Positions 50,502 through 60,163 of a stretch of 64,000 nt of DNA are shown piece after piece; position 1 is the stretch's first letter, and every line of letters begins with the position of its first letter. The notes below the pieces were generated by a model. It made no database searches and had not been told where the DNA came from. It saw nothing but the letters and a program-made list of their open reading frames with translations. The DNA lies in the NCBI GenBank assembly GCA_022825385.1, contig JAJDWX010000006.1, forward strand, positions 1-64,000, in the 5' to 3' direction. A program made the translations under genes and the position numbers. The DNA is from Rhodothermales bacterium. Its GTDB lineage: Bacteria; Bacteroidota; Rhodothermia; Rhodothermales; VXPQ01.

Positions 50502-50897
50502 TTACCGCTTGCTGAACTGGAAGCGTTTGCGCGCCTTGGGGCGGCCGTACTTCTTGCGTTCCACCATGCGGTCGTCCCGCGTGAGCAAGCCGGCGTCGCG
50601 CAGCGGCTTTTTGAATTCTTCGTCAAAATCGACCAGCGCCCGCGCAATGCCAAGGCGAATCGCCTCGACCTGTCCGGTCAGGCCGCCGCCTTTTGCATTG
50701 ATCAGTACGTCGAACTGCCCGCTGGTGCCGGTCGCTTCGAACGGCTGAAAGATGATCTTGCGTCGCCAGTCGAGCGGGAAATACTCTTCGTGGGGACGAC
50801 GGTTTATCGTCACTTGGCCATTTCCGGCGCGCAGGTAAACGCGCGCCGTGGATGTTTTACGTCGGCCAACGCCGATATGCTGAACGGGTCCTGCCAT
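50502..50897 (-). CDS. rpsI: 30S ribosomal protein S9
   Basis: GVGRRKTSTARVYLRAGNGQVTINRRPHEEYF...GLTGQVEAIRLGIARALVDF...RMVERKKYGRPKARKRFQFSKR. Confidence 0.97.
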   Translation of the reverse strand: MAGPVQHIGVGRRKTSTARVYLRAGNGQVTINRRPHEEYFPLDWRRKIIFQPFEATGTSGQFDVLINAKGGGLTGQVEAIRLGIARALVDFDEEFKKPLRDAGLLTRDDRMVERKKYGRPKARKRFQFSKR

Positions 50898-50973
50898 GAA
50901 TATAGGGTTCGTCGTTTTCGCTGGTTACAGAGGGTTCGGATCGCGCGCTTCGGCACGAAAGTAAGGCGAGCCG

Positions 50974-51003
50974 GCAGGCGCCTTAACTTTTTTAGGCGCC
51001 TGC
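50974..51003 (-). promoter_or_regulatory. Hairpin in rplM-rpsI intergenic region (possible attenuator or processing site)
   Basis: GCAGGCGCC-TTAACTTTTTTA-GGCGCCTGC perfect 9-bp stem in a 174-bp gap between two normally adjacent genes. Confidence 0.5.
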
Positions 51004-51071
51004 TGGTTCAAGGGCGATGTACTCGAGGGATTTGGTCCTTGCATGGGCCTTTTTCGTTTTCGTCGCACGGG

Positions 51072-51515
51072 TTACAGAGCAAGCTCTTTGGGCTTTTGCG
51101 CGGCGTGCGGATGCTCCGGACCGGCGTACACCTTAAGTTTTTTAAGCATCTGACGGCCAAGGGGACCTTTCGGCATCATCCCCCGGACGGCGTTACGCAC
51201 GATGAATTCCGGTTTGGAGACGCGCATTTCCGCAGGGGTCGTACGCCGCGCTCCGCCTGGATACCCGCTGTAACGGAAGTACTCCTTGGCCGTTTCCTTG
51301 TTGCCGGTCAGGCGAACCTTGTCCGCATTGACGACAACTACGAAGTCCCCGGCGTCCATATGGGGCGTGAATCGCGGGTTGTGCTTTCCGCGCAGCACGG
51401 AGGCCACGCGCGACGCAAGCCGACCGACGACCTGATCCCTGGCGTCCACGACGTACCAGGCGCGATCTATGTCGCTCGGTCTGGCGGAATAAGTTTTGTA
51501 AGTGTTCGCATCCAT
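51072..51515 (-). CDS. rplM: 50S ribosomal protein L13
   Basis: [66 protein letters not shown]. Confidence 0.97.
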   Translation of the reverse strand: MDANTYKTYSARPSDIDRAWYVVDARDQVVGRLASRVASVLRGKHNPRFTPHMDAGDFVVVVNADKVRLTGNKETAKEYFRYSGYPGGARRTTPAEMRVSKPEFIVRNAVRGMMPKGPLGRQMLKKLKVYAGPEHPHAAQKPKELAL

Positions 51516-51676
51516 GACTAAATTTATTTAACTTCCGTTTTACGCAGCACATCATTTGTAGCCTGATGCCCCCGCGCAGATACCGATCAAGACGGTGTCG
51601 CAGCGTCGGATCATTCCGTTGGAGTGTTCGGACGCCCCTGAAGACGAAAACGTTCGTTACGAACCACCGTAGCCAA

Positions 51677-51707
51677 GCAATATACGGCTTTTGGGGTTGT
51701 ACGTCAA
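51677..51707 (-). promoter_or_regulatory. Promoter candidate for rplM-rpsI
   Basis: Minus strand TTGACG...N18...TATATTGC, close to the Bacteroidota TTG/TAnnTTTG architecture. Confidence 0.4.
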
Positions 51708-51830
51708 GTTTTTCGATGCAGGCGCACGTCGTCTTGTCGCGCAGGAGGCTGGCCGTTGTTCGCCTTGAACGGGCCATCTGTTCGGTTTTTTCACCTTTTG
51801 TCCCGTTTCACGCTATCTACAAGATCATTA

Positions 51831-52457
51831 ATGTCGTACTCATCCTTCGATTCGCTGGACGAACTCGCCGCAGGCCTGCCTTTTCGTCTTGACGACGCAC
51901 CCGCCGTAAACGCCGCCTACACGCGCTGGCGCGCCACGGGCGACCTTCAGGAGCGCAGCGTAGTTCAATTGTGGACGTACTGCTATATCCGAAGATATTT
52001 TCTCGTAAAATTCGTTCAGGAGTCCTCCTGGAGCGCTATCGACCTGGACGTTCTCATCGATATTGCGTTTCGCAAAATGGAAATGCGGGAATCCCAGGTC
52101 AGGGAGCCGTCTCGCTATGCCAGCTGGGTCAGCGTCGTGTGCAAAAACACCTTCCGCAACTACCTTCGCGCACGGCGGCAGCAAATTTCCTTCGACGGAG
52201 CCCCCATGGGCACGTCCGTGTCCGAAACGCCGAACAACTACCGCGAATACGGCGCGCAGCAACAGATGCTGGTTGGCGCCATCGACCGGCTTCCGCCGCA
52301 TCTTCGCTCGTGCGTACGGCTGCGTTTTCTGGGCGGATTGTCGTACGCGGAAATTGCGCGGCGCACGGACCGTTCGCTTCCAACGATTCGCTCCTTCATT
52401 TACAAGGCCGTCAAACGCCTGCGCATGGACGAGGAATTGCTAAAGAATCTGGAGTGA
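51831..52457 (+). CDS. RNA polymerase sigma-70 family (ECF-like) sigma factor
   Basis: IDLDVLIDIAFRKMEMRE..., sigma4-like LPPHLRSCVRLRFLGGLSYAEIARRTDRSLPTIRSFIYKAVKRLR. Confidence 0.85.
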   Translation: MSYSSFDSLDELAAGLPFRLDDAPAVNAAYTRWRATGDLQERSVVQLWTYCYIRRYFLVKFVQESSWSAIDLDVLIDIAFRKMEMRESQVREPSRYASWVSVVCKNTFRNYLRARRQQISFDGAPMGTSVSETPNNYREYGAQQQMLVGAIDRLPPHLRSCVRLRFLGGLSYAEIARRTDRSLPTIRSFIYKAVKRLRMDEELLKNLE

Positions 52458-52465
52458 TCCGCCTG

Positions 52466-53584
52466 TCAATGGTTCAGCATGACCGGCATGATGAGCATCA
52501 GCGCATGCTCTCCGTCCCGCTGCGTCTGCGGCGTGACCACGCCGGCGCGATTCGGGGAACTGAATTCTATGACGACCTCGTCGTCGTCAATGTGTCCGAG
52601 GACCTCGTTCAGATACGTGGCGTTGAATCCGATGGGCATCGATTCGCCGTTGTATTCGCACGGCACGGTCTCGTGCGCTTCGCTTGATCGCTCGATATCC
52701 TGCGCTTCGATCTTAATGTGGTCCTCGTGCAGCATCAGCTTGATCTGGGGCGTCAGGTTGGACGAATACAGGCTGACGCGCTTTACGGCGGCGAGCAGCG
52801 CGTTCCGCTCCACGACAATCTGCTTGTCGTTGTCTTTGGGGATAACGGCTTCGTAGTTGGGATACGCCTCGGCGATAAGCCGCACCAGGATGCGCGTATC
52901 GCCCGCGTCGAAGCACGCATAGCCGGCGTCCACCAGAATAACGCAGGTTTCTCCAGAGAGAATCTTGTTGGCCAGCGAGAGCGCTTTTTCCGGGATGATG
53001 AAATTCGCTTCCTCGTCCGAAGTCATGGAGTCCATCTGCATGCGCACGAGACGATGCCCGTCCGTAGCCACGGCGCGTCCCGGTTCCGGCCCGATCTGAA
53101 AATACACGCCCATCATGGCGGGCCGCAGCGCGTCCTTGCTGACCGCGAAACTGGTCTTCTCGATTGCCCGGCGGACGAGATCGCCGCTTGTTTCGATGGT
53201 GTGTTCCGGGTCCATATCGGGCAGGGACGGGTAGTCTCCGCCGTCGTGTCCGGACATTTTGTATTCGCCCGCATCGGTTGTGAGCACGATCTGAAATTCC
53301 TCGTTCGCCTCGAACGAAATCGGCACTTCGGGCAGGGCCCGCAGCGTGTCCAGGAGGCGGCGAGCCGGCACGGCGATGCGGCGGGCCGATGCGCTTTCGA
53401 ATTGCACTTCGACCTGCTGCACGATGGTGACCTCCAGGTCCGTTGCGCTCAGACTGAGGCGCTTCTCGTCCACTTGTTCGAAGAGGATGCACTCCAGAAT
53501 GGGGAGGGTGCTTTTGGCGGGGACGGCGCCCCCGGTGGTGGTCAGCGCCTTGAGGAGGGCGGCGCTGGAGGCGGAAAATTTCAT
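52466..53584 (-). CDS. dnaN: DNA polymerase III beta subunit (sliding clamp)
   Basis: MKFSASSAALLKALTTTGGAVPAKSTLPILECILFE..., GVYFQIGPEPGRAVATDGHRLVR, NATYLNEVLGHIDDDEVVIEFSSPNRAGVV. Confidence 0.96.
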   Translation of the reverse strand: MKFSASSAALLKALTTTGGAVPAKSTLPILECILFEQVDEKRLSLSATDLEVTIVQQVEVQFESASARRIAVPARRLLDTLRALPEVPISFEANEEFQIVLTTDAGEYKMSGHDGGDYPSLPDMDPEHTIETSGDLVRRAIEKTSFAVSKDALRPAMMGVYFQIGPEPGRAVATDGHRLVRMQMDSMTSDEEANFIIPEKALSLANKILSGETCVILVDAGYACFDAGDTRILVRLIAEAYPNYEAVIPKDNDKQIVVERNALLAAVKRVSLYSSNLTPQIKLMLHEDHIKIEAQDIERSSEAHETVPCEYNGESMPIGFNATYLNEVLGHIDDDEVVIEFSSPNRAGVVTPQTQRDGEHALMLIMPVMLNH

Positions 53585-53704
53585 GGCGTTACTATTTCGA
53601 TACGCTCAGGTGGCACATGCGCGGCGATGGATGACGCTGCAAGTTAGGGAAATAAAAAAGCCCATGCATCCCAAGATAACAATTATCGAAGCGAAAGCGC
53701 GCGC

Positions 53705-54976
53705 TTACCGATACCCTGTTTCGATTTCCCGATGGATTCGTTTTAGCGTTTCCCGGAAGTTCGGATCCGTTTCGATCAGGTTTTCGACGCACCGGCAGGC
53801 ATGGATCACGGTCGAATGGTCCTTGCCCCCGAAATACCGGCCTATCGTGGCGAGGGAATGCCCGCTCAGTTTTTTGCTGAAATACATCCCCACGTGGCGC
53901 GCCTGCACGATTTCCCGGTTGCGGCCCCGGCCCAGCACCAGGTCTTCGGCGACCCCGAAATACGCGCAGGCGGCGCGTCGGATATTTTCCACGGTCGGTT
54001 TCGGCGGCGCGTCGTCGGGCAGTTCGCCCAGCGCCTCCCGAATGAGCGGCATATCTATTTCGCGCCGGTGCAACGTAGCGTGCGCCAGTAGCCGTATGAG
54101 GGCGCTTTCCAGTTCGCGAACATTCTTCTTGATGCGCCGCGCGATGAATTCGATGAATTCGTACGGAATGTCGATGCCCTGATCGTTGGCCTTGCGGTTC
54201 AGAATAGCGATGCGGGTTTCCAGTTCGGGCTGCTGCAGGTCGGCCACAAGCCCGCCCTGAAAGCGCGAAAGCAATCGCTCCGCCACGCCGGGAATTTCCT
54301 GGGGCGCCCGGTCCGTCGAGAAAACGATCTGTTTTCCACTCTGATGCAGCAGGTTGAAGGTGTGGAAGAGGCCTTCCTGCGTTTTCGGCTGGTTGCTGAA
54401 GAACTGGACGTCGTCGATGATGAGCAGGTCTATGTCGCTGTAGAATGCGACGAACTCGTTATTCCGGTTTGTCCGGACCGATTGCATATAGTCCGACGTG
54501 AAGTGGTCGCTCGACGTATACAGGACCTTGTAGTCGCTATGCTGCCGGACATGGTTGCCGATAGCCTGCACAAGGTGCGTTTTGCCCAGGCCGACTCCGC
54601 CGTAGATCAAAAGCGGATTGAAGGCCGTATGGCGCGGCTGCTGGGCGATGGCCAGCGCGGCGCTGCGCGCGAACTGGTTGCAATCCCCTTCGATGAACCG
54701 ATCGAATGTGTACGAGGCGTTCAGCGGAAGGCCGGACGCAATGAAGACCGGGCTTTCGGATTCGAAAACGGTTGCCCGGGCCTGGCGCGCGGCGTCCGGC
54801 GTCGGCGGGCCCGGGGGAGGCGCTCCCTGGGCCGCGCGCGGCGGTTTCCCTGCGCGCCCCGAAGGCGGCGTGGATACGTTTCCTGACGGTGGTTTCACGT
54901 GGGCGCGCTCGCTGTTTATTTCCTCGAAAAGGCCGCCGGTACGCCGGAGCCTCTCCGATATGCACTTATTATTCAC
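53705..54976 (-). CDS. dnaA: Chromosomal replication initiator protein DnaA (appears to lack domain I)
   Basis: SYTFDRFIEGDCNQFARSAALAIAQQPRHTAFNPLLIYGGVGLGKTHLVQAIGN (AAA+), domain IV VQARHVGMYFSKKLSGHSLATIGRYFGGKDHSTVIHACRCVENL. GTG start; only ~75 aa before the AAA+ domain. Confidence 0.93.
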   Translation of the reverse strand: MNNKCISERLRRTGGLFEEINSERAHVKPPSGNVSTPPSGRAGKPPRAAQGAPPPGPPTPDAARQARATVFESESPVFIASGLPLNASYTFDRFIEGDCNQFARSAALAIAQQPRHTAFNPLLIYGGVGLGKTHLVQAIGNHVRQHSDYKVLYTSSDHFTSDYMQSVRTNRNNEFVAFYSDIDLLIIDDVQFFSNQPKTQEGLFHTFNLLHQSGKQIVFSTDRAPQEIPGVAERLLSRFQGGLVADLQQPELETRIAILNRKANDQGIDIPYEFIEFIARRIKKNVRELESALIRLLAHATLHRREIDMPLIREALGELPDDAPPKPTVENIRRAACAYFGVAEDLVLGRGRNREIVQARHVGMYFSKKLSGHSLATIGRYFGGKDHSTVIHACRCVENLIETDPNFRETLKRIHREIETGYR

Positions 54977-55194
54977 AACCGGGAAAAATTCCGCCTCGCG
55001 CCCGCCTGCCCGCTCTTCGATTCGCCGTGGATACGCTCACAGGTTATGCACATTGCGTTTTTTGCCCTATGCCCCTATAAAAAAACAACTTAAATAAAGG
55101 GCGCGGACTTTTTTCACACGTACTGCTTCGCAGTTATCGTTGCAGGCGGTTTGTTTCCGACAGGGCCGCGTTGCTTGTCAACACGTTGTTCACA
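54969..55194. promoter_or_regulatory. DnaA boxes upstream of dnaA
   Basis: Perfect TTATTCACA (54969-54977) and TTATGCACA (55044-55052), plus one-mismatch TTGTTCACA (55186-55194). Confidence 0.65.
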
Positions 55195-55422
55195 AGCAGG
55201 CGGTTTCTGGCGAGGTCCCTGGGGAATCTTTCTGCGGCGCTTGACGGCGCCGTATGGTATTCCCGCAGGCGGATGGCAGGATGGTAACGATTTCGGGAGA
55301 AAAAGACAAGCCGAAGCGTATTGATTTTCTCGAACGGCATTGGCGAAAATCGCCCCGTCGTTTTTGCCCCGGAACGCGAGCGGGCATATCGTCGTTGGAT
55401 GGAACAGATTTGACGTGCTGTC

Positions 55423-55920
55423 ATGTTTGCGATAGGTATCGAAGCGCTAAAGCCGGGCGTGCATGAACGAACGTTCAGGCCGGAGGCCGAGGCGCTGGAA
55501 TTGGATCCTTCGGTGTTTCGGGATGTGGACGTCTCCGCGCGACTGGACGTGGCCGAGGCGCAGATCCTTGTTTCGCTGACGGTTCGGGCGCAGGCCATAC
55601 TGGAATGCGACCGTACGCTGCGTTCCTTCGATCAGCGGATCGAGGGTACGTACTGCGTCCTGTTCTCTTGCGCCGGGTTCGCAAGCGCGAGCAAAAACCG
55701 TTGCAACGAGGTCAGGATACTGGCGCCGAGCGATCGGGTCCTGGACCTTACCGATGTTGCGCGAGACACGATTTTGCTTGCGGTGCCGGCGCGTCGCATT
55801 GCTCCCGGAGCAGAAGACATAGACATTCCAACAACATTCGGCGTTTCGCAAGGAACGCAGGACGATAGCATAGACCCGCGCTGGGAAGCCCTTGGCGCAT
55901 TAAAGTCGCAGAAGGACTAA
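55423..55920 (+). CDS. DUF177/YceD family protein
   Basis: DVSARLDVAEAQILVSLTVRAQAILECDRTLRSFDQRIEGTYCVLF...; immediately upstream of rpmF as expected for YceD. Confidence 0.8.
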   Translation: MFAIGIEALKPGVHERTFRPEAEALELDPSVFRDVDVSARLDVAEAQILVSLTVRAQAILECDRTLRSFDQRIEGTYCVLFSCAGFASASKNRCNEVRILAPSDRVLDLTDVARDTILLAVPARRIAPGAEDIDIPTTFGVSQGTQDDSIDPRWEALGALKSQKD

Positions 55921-55971
55921 GGTCAGGCAGGCGCGCGCCTGCGTTGCGCTTATCGGCGAACACAGAAAATC

Positions 55972-56163
55972 ATGGCGAATCCCAAAAGAAAACATTCCAA
56001 GGCTCGTACGCGGCAGCGCCGCGCGCGGTATTACGGCAGCTTGAGAGCGCCTCAGATAATCGAGTGCTCCAACTGCGGTACGTCGAAGCTTTTGCATCAC
56101 GCCTGCCCCAGTTGCGGTTATTATCGGGGGCGTCAGGTGATCGAGCCTAAAGAAGCCGTTTAG
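55972..56163 (+). CDS. rpmF: 50S ribosomal protein L32
   Basis: MANPKRKHSKARTRQRRARYYGSLRAPQIIECSNCGTSKLLHHACPSCGYYRGRQVI. Confidence 0.96.
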   Translation: MANPKRKHSKARTRQRRARYYGSLRAPQIIECSNCGTSKLLHHACPSCGYYRGRQVIEPKEAV

Positions 56164-56211
56164 GCCATGCATCGCGTCCGGTTCGCCGGCCGTTTCTTCA
56201 TATCTTGAAAT

Positions 56212-57219
56212 ATGGCCATTCGGGTAGCGGTTGATGCTATGGGGGGCGACAAGGCGCCTGCCGTTGTCGTCGAGGGCGCCATTCGCGCGCTGGACGCTTC
56301 GGACGGGGACCTTGAAGTGCTTCTTGCAGGGCGGGAAGACGCGCTGCAAGCCGAAATCGCCCCTAAAAAGGACCTGGTCGACCGGTTGCCCTTGCGCATC
56401 GTGCATGCGCCCGATACGATCGGAATGGACGAGGCGCCGGCCTCCGCCGTAAAGACGAAGCCGGGCTCTTCCATTCATATTGGACTCGCCGCCATGCGGG
56501 ACGGCGAGGCGCACGCATTCGTCAGCGCAGGCAATACGGGCGCCGTCATGGCGGCCTCGCTTTTCGTGCTGGGGGCTATGCGGGGCGTTGCGCGGCCCTC
56601 GATCGTCGCGTTTTACCCCACCGTCCGGGGCCACTGCATCATGCTTGACGTGGGCACCAATGTGGATTGTCGTCCCGAACATTTGCTTCAGTTTGCGAAG
56701 ATGGGTTCGATTTATGCCTCCGCGGCGATGCAAATTCCCAAACCCAGGGTGGCCCTGGTGAATCTGGGGGAGGAGGCACGGAAGGGCAACGAGCAGGTAA
56801 AAGAGGCCTACAAACTCCTTCAGGCGTCCCCGGACATTCATTTTTGCGGGAATATCGAGGGGCGGGACATTCTGCATCATGCGGCCGATGTCGTGGTTTG
56901 CGACGGGTTCGTAGGCAACATTCTTCTCAAGTTCGGGGAGAGTTTGGCCTCTGCGATCCCGCAGATGATATCGGAAGAAATGGCGCGGCGGGCGTTTTCC
57001 GACGCGGACCAGGAGGTGGTGCGGGGGGCGCTTTCCGCCGTGCGCCTTCGGTTCAGCTACGAAGAGTACGGCGGCGCGCTGCTGCTTGGCGTGAACGGCA
57101 ATGTGATGATTGGCCACGGCGGGTCGTCGGTTCGCGCCATCGAGCGCATGATTCTTGTGGCCGCCGACGTGGCGCGGCACGGGGCGCTCGAGGCAATGAA
57201 CAAGGCGTTCGGCGCATGA
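56212..57219 (+). CDS. plsX: Phosphate acyltransferase PlsX
   Basis: IRVAVDAMGGDKAPAVVVEGAI..., VSAGNTGAVMAASLFVLG, DVGTNVDCRPEHLLQFA. Confidence 0.96.
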   Translation: MAIRVAVDAMGGDKAPAVVVEGAIRALDASDGDLEVLLAGREDALQAEIAPKKDLVDRLPLRIVHAPDTIGMDEAPASAVKTKPGSSIHIGLAAMRDGEAHAFVSAGNTGAVMAASLFVLGAMRGVARPSIVAFYPTVRGHCIMLDVGTNVDCRPEHLLQFAKMGSIYASAAMQIPKPRVALVNLGEEARKGNEQVKEAYKLLQASPDIHFCGNIEGRDILHHAADVVVCDGFVGNILLKFGESLASAIPQMISEEMARRAFSDADQEVVRGALSAVRLRFSYEEYGGALLLGVNGNVMIGHGGSSVRAIERMILVAADVARHGALEAMNKAFGA

Positions 57220-57271
57220 CGTTCCGAACCATCCCGTATGCAGAAGATTTGCAGAAGGCGTATCCCCGATC

Positions 57272-58330
57272 ATGCAATCAGCGACGAACAGCGCCATGAG
57301 CTATGCGGCTATTACAGCGGTTGGACATTTTCTCCCCGAAGAACGTCTGACGAACGCGGACCTTGAGCGCCTGGTCGATACCGACGACGAATGGATACGG
57401 ACGCGCACGGGTATTCGGGAGCGCCGCATTCTTCGCGATCCCGACAAGGCCACCGCCTACATGGCTTCGAACGCGGCGCAGGATTTAATTGAGAAGCGGG
57501 GGCTGGACCCAGAGGAAATCGATGCGATTATTGTCGCCACCATTACCCCGGATATGTTTTTTCCTGCGACGGCTTGTCTGGTGCAGCATGAAATCGGCGC
57601 GTCGAAGGCCTGGGGGTTCGATCTTTCCGCTGCGTGCAGCGGGTTTCTTTTCGCGCTTTCGACCGGGGCGCAAATGATCGAAAGCGGGCGGCACGAGAAG
57701 GTGCTTGTCATTGGGGCGGACAAGATGTCGGGCATTACGAATTTCGAGGACCGGAGCACATGCGTTCTGTTTGGGGACGCCGCCGCCGCCGTGCTTTTGG
57801 AGCCCGATCCCGGCGATTGCGGCGTTATCGATTTTTATCAGCGCGTCGATGGGAAACATGCCGGGCTGCTTTCCATGCCGGGAGGCGGGAGCCTGCGCCC
57901 TCCCACCTACGAAACGGTAGCGAAGGGCATGCATTTTTTGCAGCAGCAGGGGCGCGCGGTGTTCAAATACGCGGTGGACGGCATGGCCCGCGCCGCCGAA
58001 GAGATCATGGACCGCCACCAGTTGGGGATAGACGATATTCGTTATCTCGTGCCGCACCAGGCCAACCAGCGGATTATCGACACGACGGCCCGCAAGATGG
58101 GCCTCGATAGCGACAAGGTGATGGTCAATATCGACCGGTACGGCAATACGACCGCCGCCACCATTCCCTTGTGTTTTGCGGATAGGGAGGAGGAACTGCG
58201 CCGGGGAGACGCCCTGGTGCTGGTGGCGTTCGGGGGCGGATTTACGTGGGGTTCCTGTTATCTTCGCTGGGCCTACGACGGCAGCAAGGCGGCGAGGGCC
58301 AGGGAATCGTATGCGACCGCGGCGCTGTAG
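57272..58330 (+). CDS. fabH: 3-oxoacyl-ACP synthase III
   Basis: TDDEWIRTRTGIRERRI..., FDLSAACSGFLFALSTGAQMI, LVPHQANQRIID, YGNTTAATIPL. Start possibly 57296. Confidence 0.96.
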   Translation: MQSATNSAMSYAAITAVGHFLPEERLTNADLERLVDTDDEWIRTRTGIRERRILRDPDKATAYMASNAAQDLIEKRGLDPEEIDAIIVATITPDMFFPATACLVQHEIGASKAWGFDLSAACSGFLFALSTGAQMIESGRHEKVLVIGADKMSGITNFEDRSTCVLFGDAAAAVLLEPDPGDCGVIDFYQRVDGKHAGLLSMPGGGSLRPPTYETVAKGMHFLQQQGRAVFKYAVDGMARAAEEIMDRHQLGIDDIRYLVPHQANQRIIDTTARKMGLDSDKVMVNIDRYGNTTAATIPLCFADREEELRRGDALVLVAFGGGFTWGSCYLRWAYDGSKAARARESYATAAL

Positions 58331-58365
58331 CCACGGGTAACTTCCCGGCGCGATCATAGCCAACA

Positions 58366-59313
58366 ATGCATAAAGCAGCTTTTCTTTTTCCGGGCCAGGG
58401 TAGCCAGTACGCTGGTATGGCCGAGGATTTGTACGAACGCTTCGCCGAAGCCCGCGAAATCATCGACCGGGCGGATCGGTTGTTGCCCTTTTCGCTTTCG
58501 GATGCCATGTTTGGCCCGCCAGACGAGAACGGCGATGCGCTGAAGCGGACCGACATGACGCAGCCCGCGCTGTACGTACACAGCATGGCGGCCATGGCCG
58601 TACTCCGCCGCGGCGGGTTTTCCGCAGCGATGGCGGCGGGCCACAGTCTTGGCGAGTACAGCGCCCTTGTTGCGGCGGGCGCGTTTTCTTTCGAGGGCGG
58701 GTTGCAGCTTGTGCGGCGGCGCGGCGAACTGATGGCCACCGCGGACGACGATCGTCCCGGCGCCATGGCCGCCGTGCTGGGCATGGAAGACGACGACGCG
58801 GCGGCCGCGTGCGAGGCCGTTTCGTCGCCTGCCGACGTGGTGGTGGCGGCGAATTTCAATGCGCCCGGACAGGTGGTCATATCCGGGGACGCCTCCGCCG
58901 TGGAACGGGCTATGCAGGAGGCGCGCGCGCGAGGCGCCCGCCGCGTGGTTCCGTTGCCCGTGAACGGCGCTTTTCACTCGCCGCTTATGGAACAGGCCCG
59001 GGGCGGACTCGAGCGCGCGCTTTCGGGATGCGCGATCCATCCTCCCCGATTTCCCGTGTACCTTAACGTAACGGCCTCCGCCGCGCGCGATCCCGACGAG
59101 ATACGCAAGGCGCTCGTGGCGCAACTTACGTCGCCGGTGCATTGGTCCCGGTCGCTCCGGAACATGCATGCGGACGGCGCCGACGCATATATCGAGGTGG
59201 GCGCGGGCAAGGTGCTGTGCGGCCTGGCGCGCCGTACCCTGGGGCGCAACGTTCAGATTGTTTCCGCTGGAAAAGCGGATGAACTGGCGCCGCTGCTCCC
59301 TGACGGAGCCTGA
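58366..59313 (+). CDS. fabD: Malonyl-CoA ACP transacylase
   Basis: AFLFPGQGSQYAGMAEDLYE..., AAGHSLGEYSALVAAGAFSFEG. Confidence 0.95.
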   Translation: MHKAAFLFPGQGSQYAGMAEDLYERFAEAREIIDRADRLLPFSLSDAMFGPPDENGDALKRTDMTQPALYVHSMAAMAVLRRGGFSAAMAAGHSLGEYSALVAAGAFSFEGGLQLVRRRGELMATADDDRPGAMAAVLGMEDDDAAAACEAVSSPADVVVAANFNAPGQVVISGDASAVERAMQEARARGARRVVPLPVNGAFHSPLMEQARGGLERALSGCAIHPPRFPVYLNVTASAARDPDEIRKALVAQLTSPVHWSRSLRNMHADGADAYIEVGAGKVLCGLARRTLGRNVQIVSAGKADELAPLLPDGA

Positions 59314-59363
59314 CCGCCGCCGCGCGCGGCCTCCTTGTTCTCATTCACCGATTTCTTCGAATC

Positions 59364-60113
59364 ATGGCTTTCGATCTGAACGGAAAAACGGCGCTTGTTA
59401 CGGGCGCTTCGCGAGGCATTGGCCGGGCTGTCGTCGAAACGCTGGCTGCGGCGGGCGCGCGCGTGGCTTTTACGTACCGGTCTTCCACGGACCAGGCGCA
59501 GGCGCTTTGTCGGCAGCTGGAGGACGCCGGTTCGGAATGTCTTGTTTTTCAGGGAGACGCCGCGAACATGTCGTCCGCCGAAGAAGCGGTGGGCGGCGTA
59601 CTGAAAGCCTGGGGCGCCATAGATATTCTGGTCAATAACGCCGGCATTACGCGAGACGGCCTGATGCTTCGGATGAGCGAGCAGGATTGGGACGCCGTGG
59701 TGGGCGCCAACCTGAAAAGCGCGTTCAATTTTTGCAAAGCGGCGTACCGGCCCATGATGAAGCAGCGGAGCGGCAAGATCGTGAATATGTCGTCGGTGAT
59801 CGGCGTCTCGGGCAATCCGGGACAAACGAACTATGCGGCTTCGAAGGCGGGCGTCATAGGTTTTTCGAAGAGTCTCGCCAAGGAGCTTGGCGGCCGCGGC
59901 GTCACCGTCAATGTGGTGGCTCCGGGCTATGTGGAAACGGACATGACGTCCGGGCTGAGCGACGCTGCCCGCAAGGCCTTGCTCGATACGGCGGCGCTGA
60001 AACGCACGGCTACGCCGCAGGACGTTGCGAACGCCGTGCATTTTCTGGTTTCTTCCGCCGCGGATTACATCACGGGACATGTGTTGCATGTGGACGGCGG
60101 GCTTGCCATGTGA
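59364..60113 (+). CDS. fabG: 3-oxoacyl-ACP reductase
   Basis: LNGKTALVTGASRGIGRAVVETLAAAGARV..., LVNNAGITRDGLMLRMSEQDW, YAASKAGVIGFSKSLAKEL. Confidence 0.96.
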   Translation: MAFDLNGKTALVTGASRGIGRAVVETLAAAGARVAFTYRSSTDQAQALCRQLEDAGSECLVFQGDAANMSSAEEAVGGVLKAWGAIDILVNNAGITRDGLMLRMSEQDWDAVVGANLKSAFNFCKAAYRPMMKQRSGKIVNMSSVIGVSGNPGQTNYAASKAGVIGFSKSLAKELGGRGVTVNVVAPGYVETDMTSGLSDAARKALLDTAALKRTATPQDVANAVHFLVSSAADYITGHVLHVDGGLAM

Positions 60114-60163
60114 TCCATCCGGGCCTGTCGTTTTCGGCCTGCCCTTCCAGATAAACCCATTTT

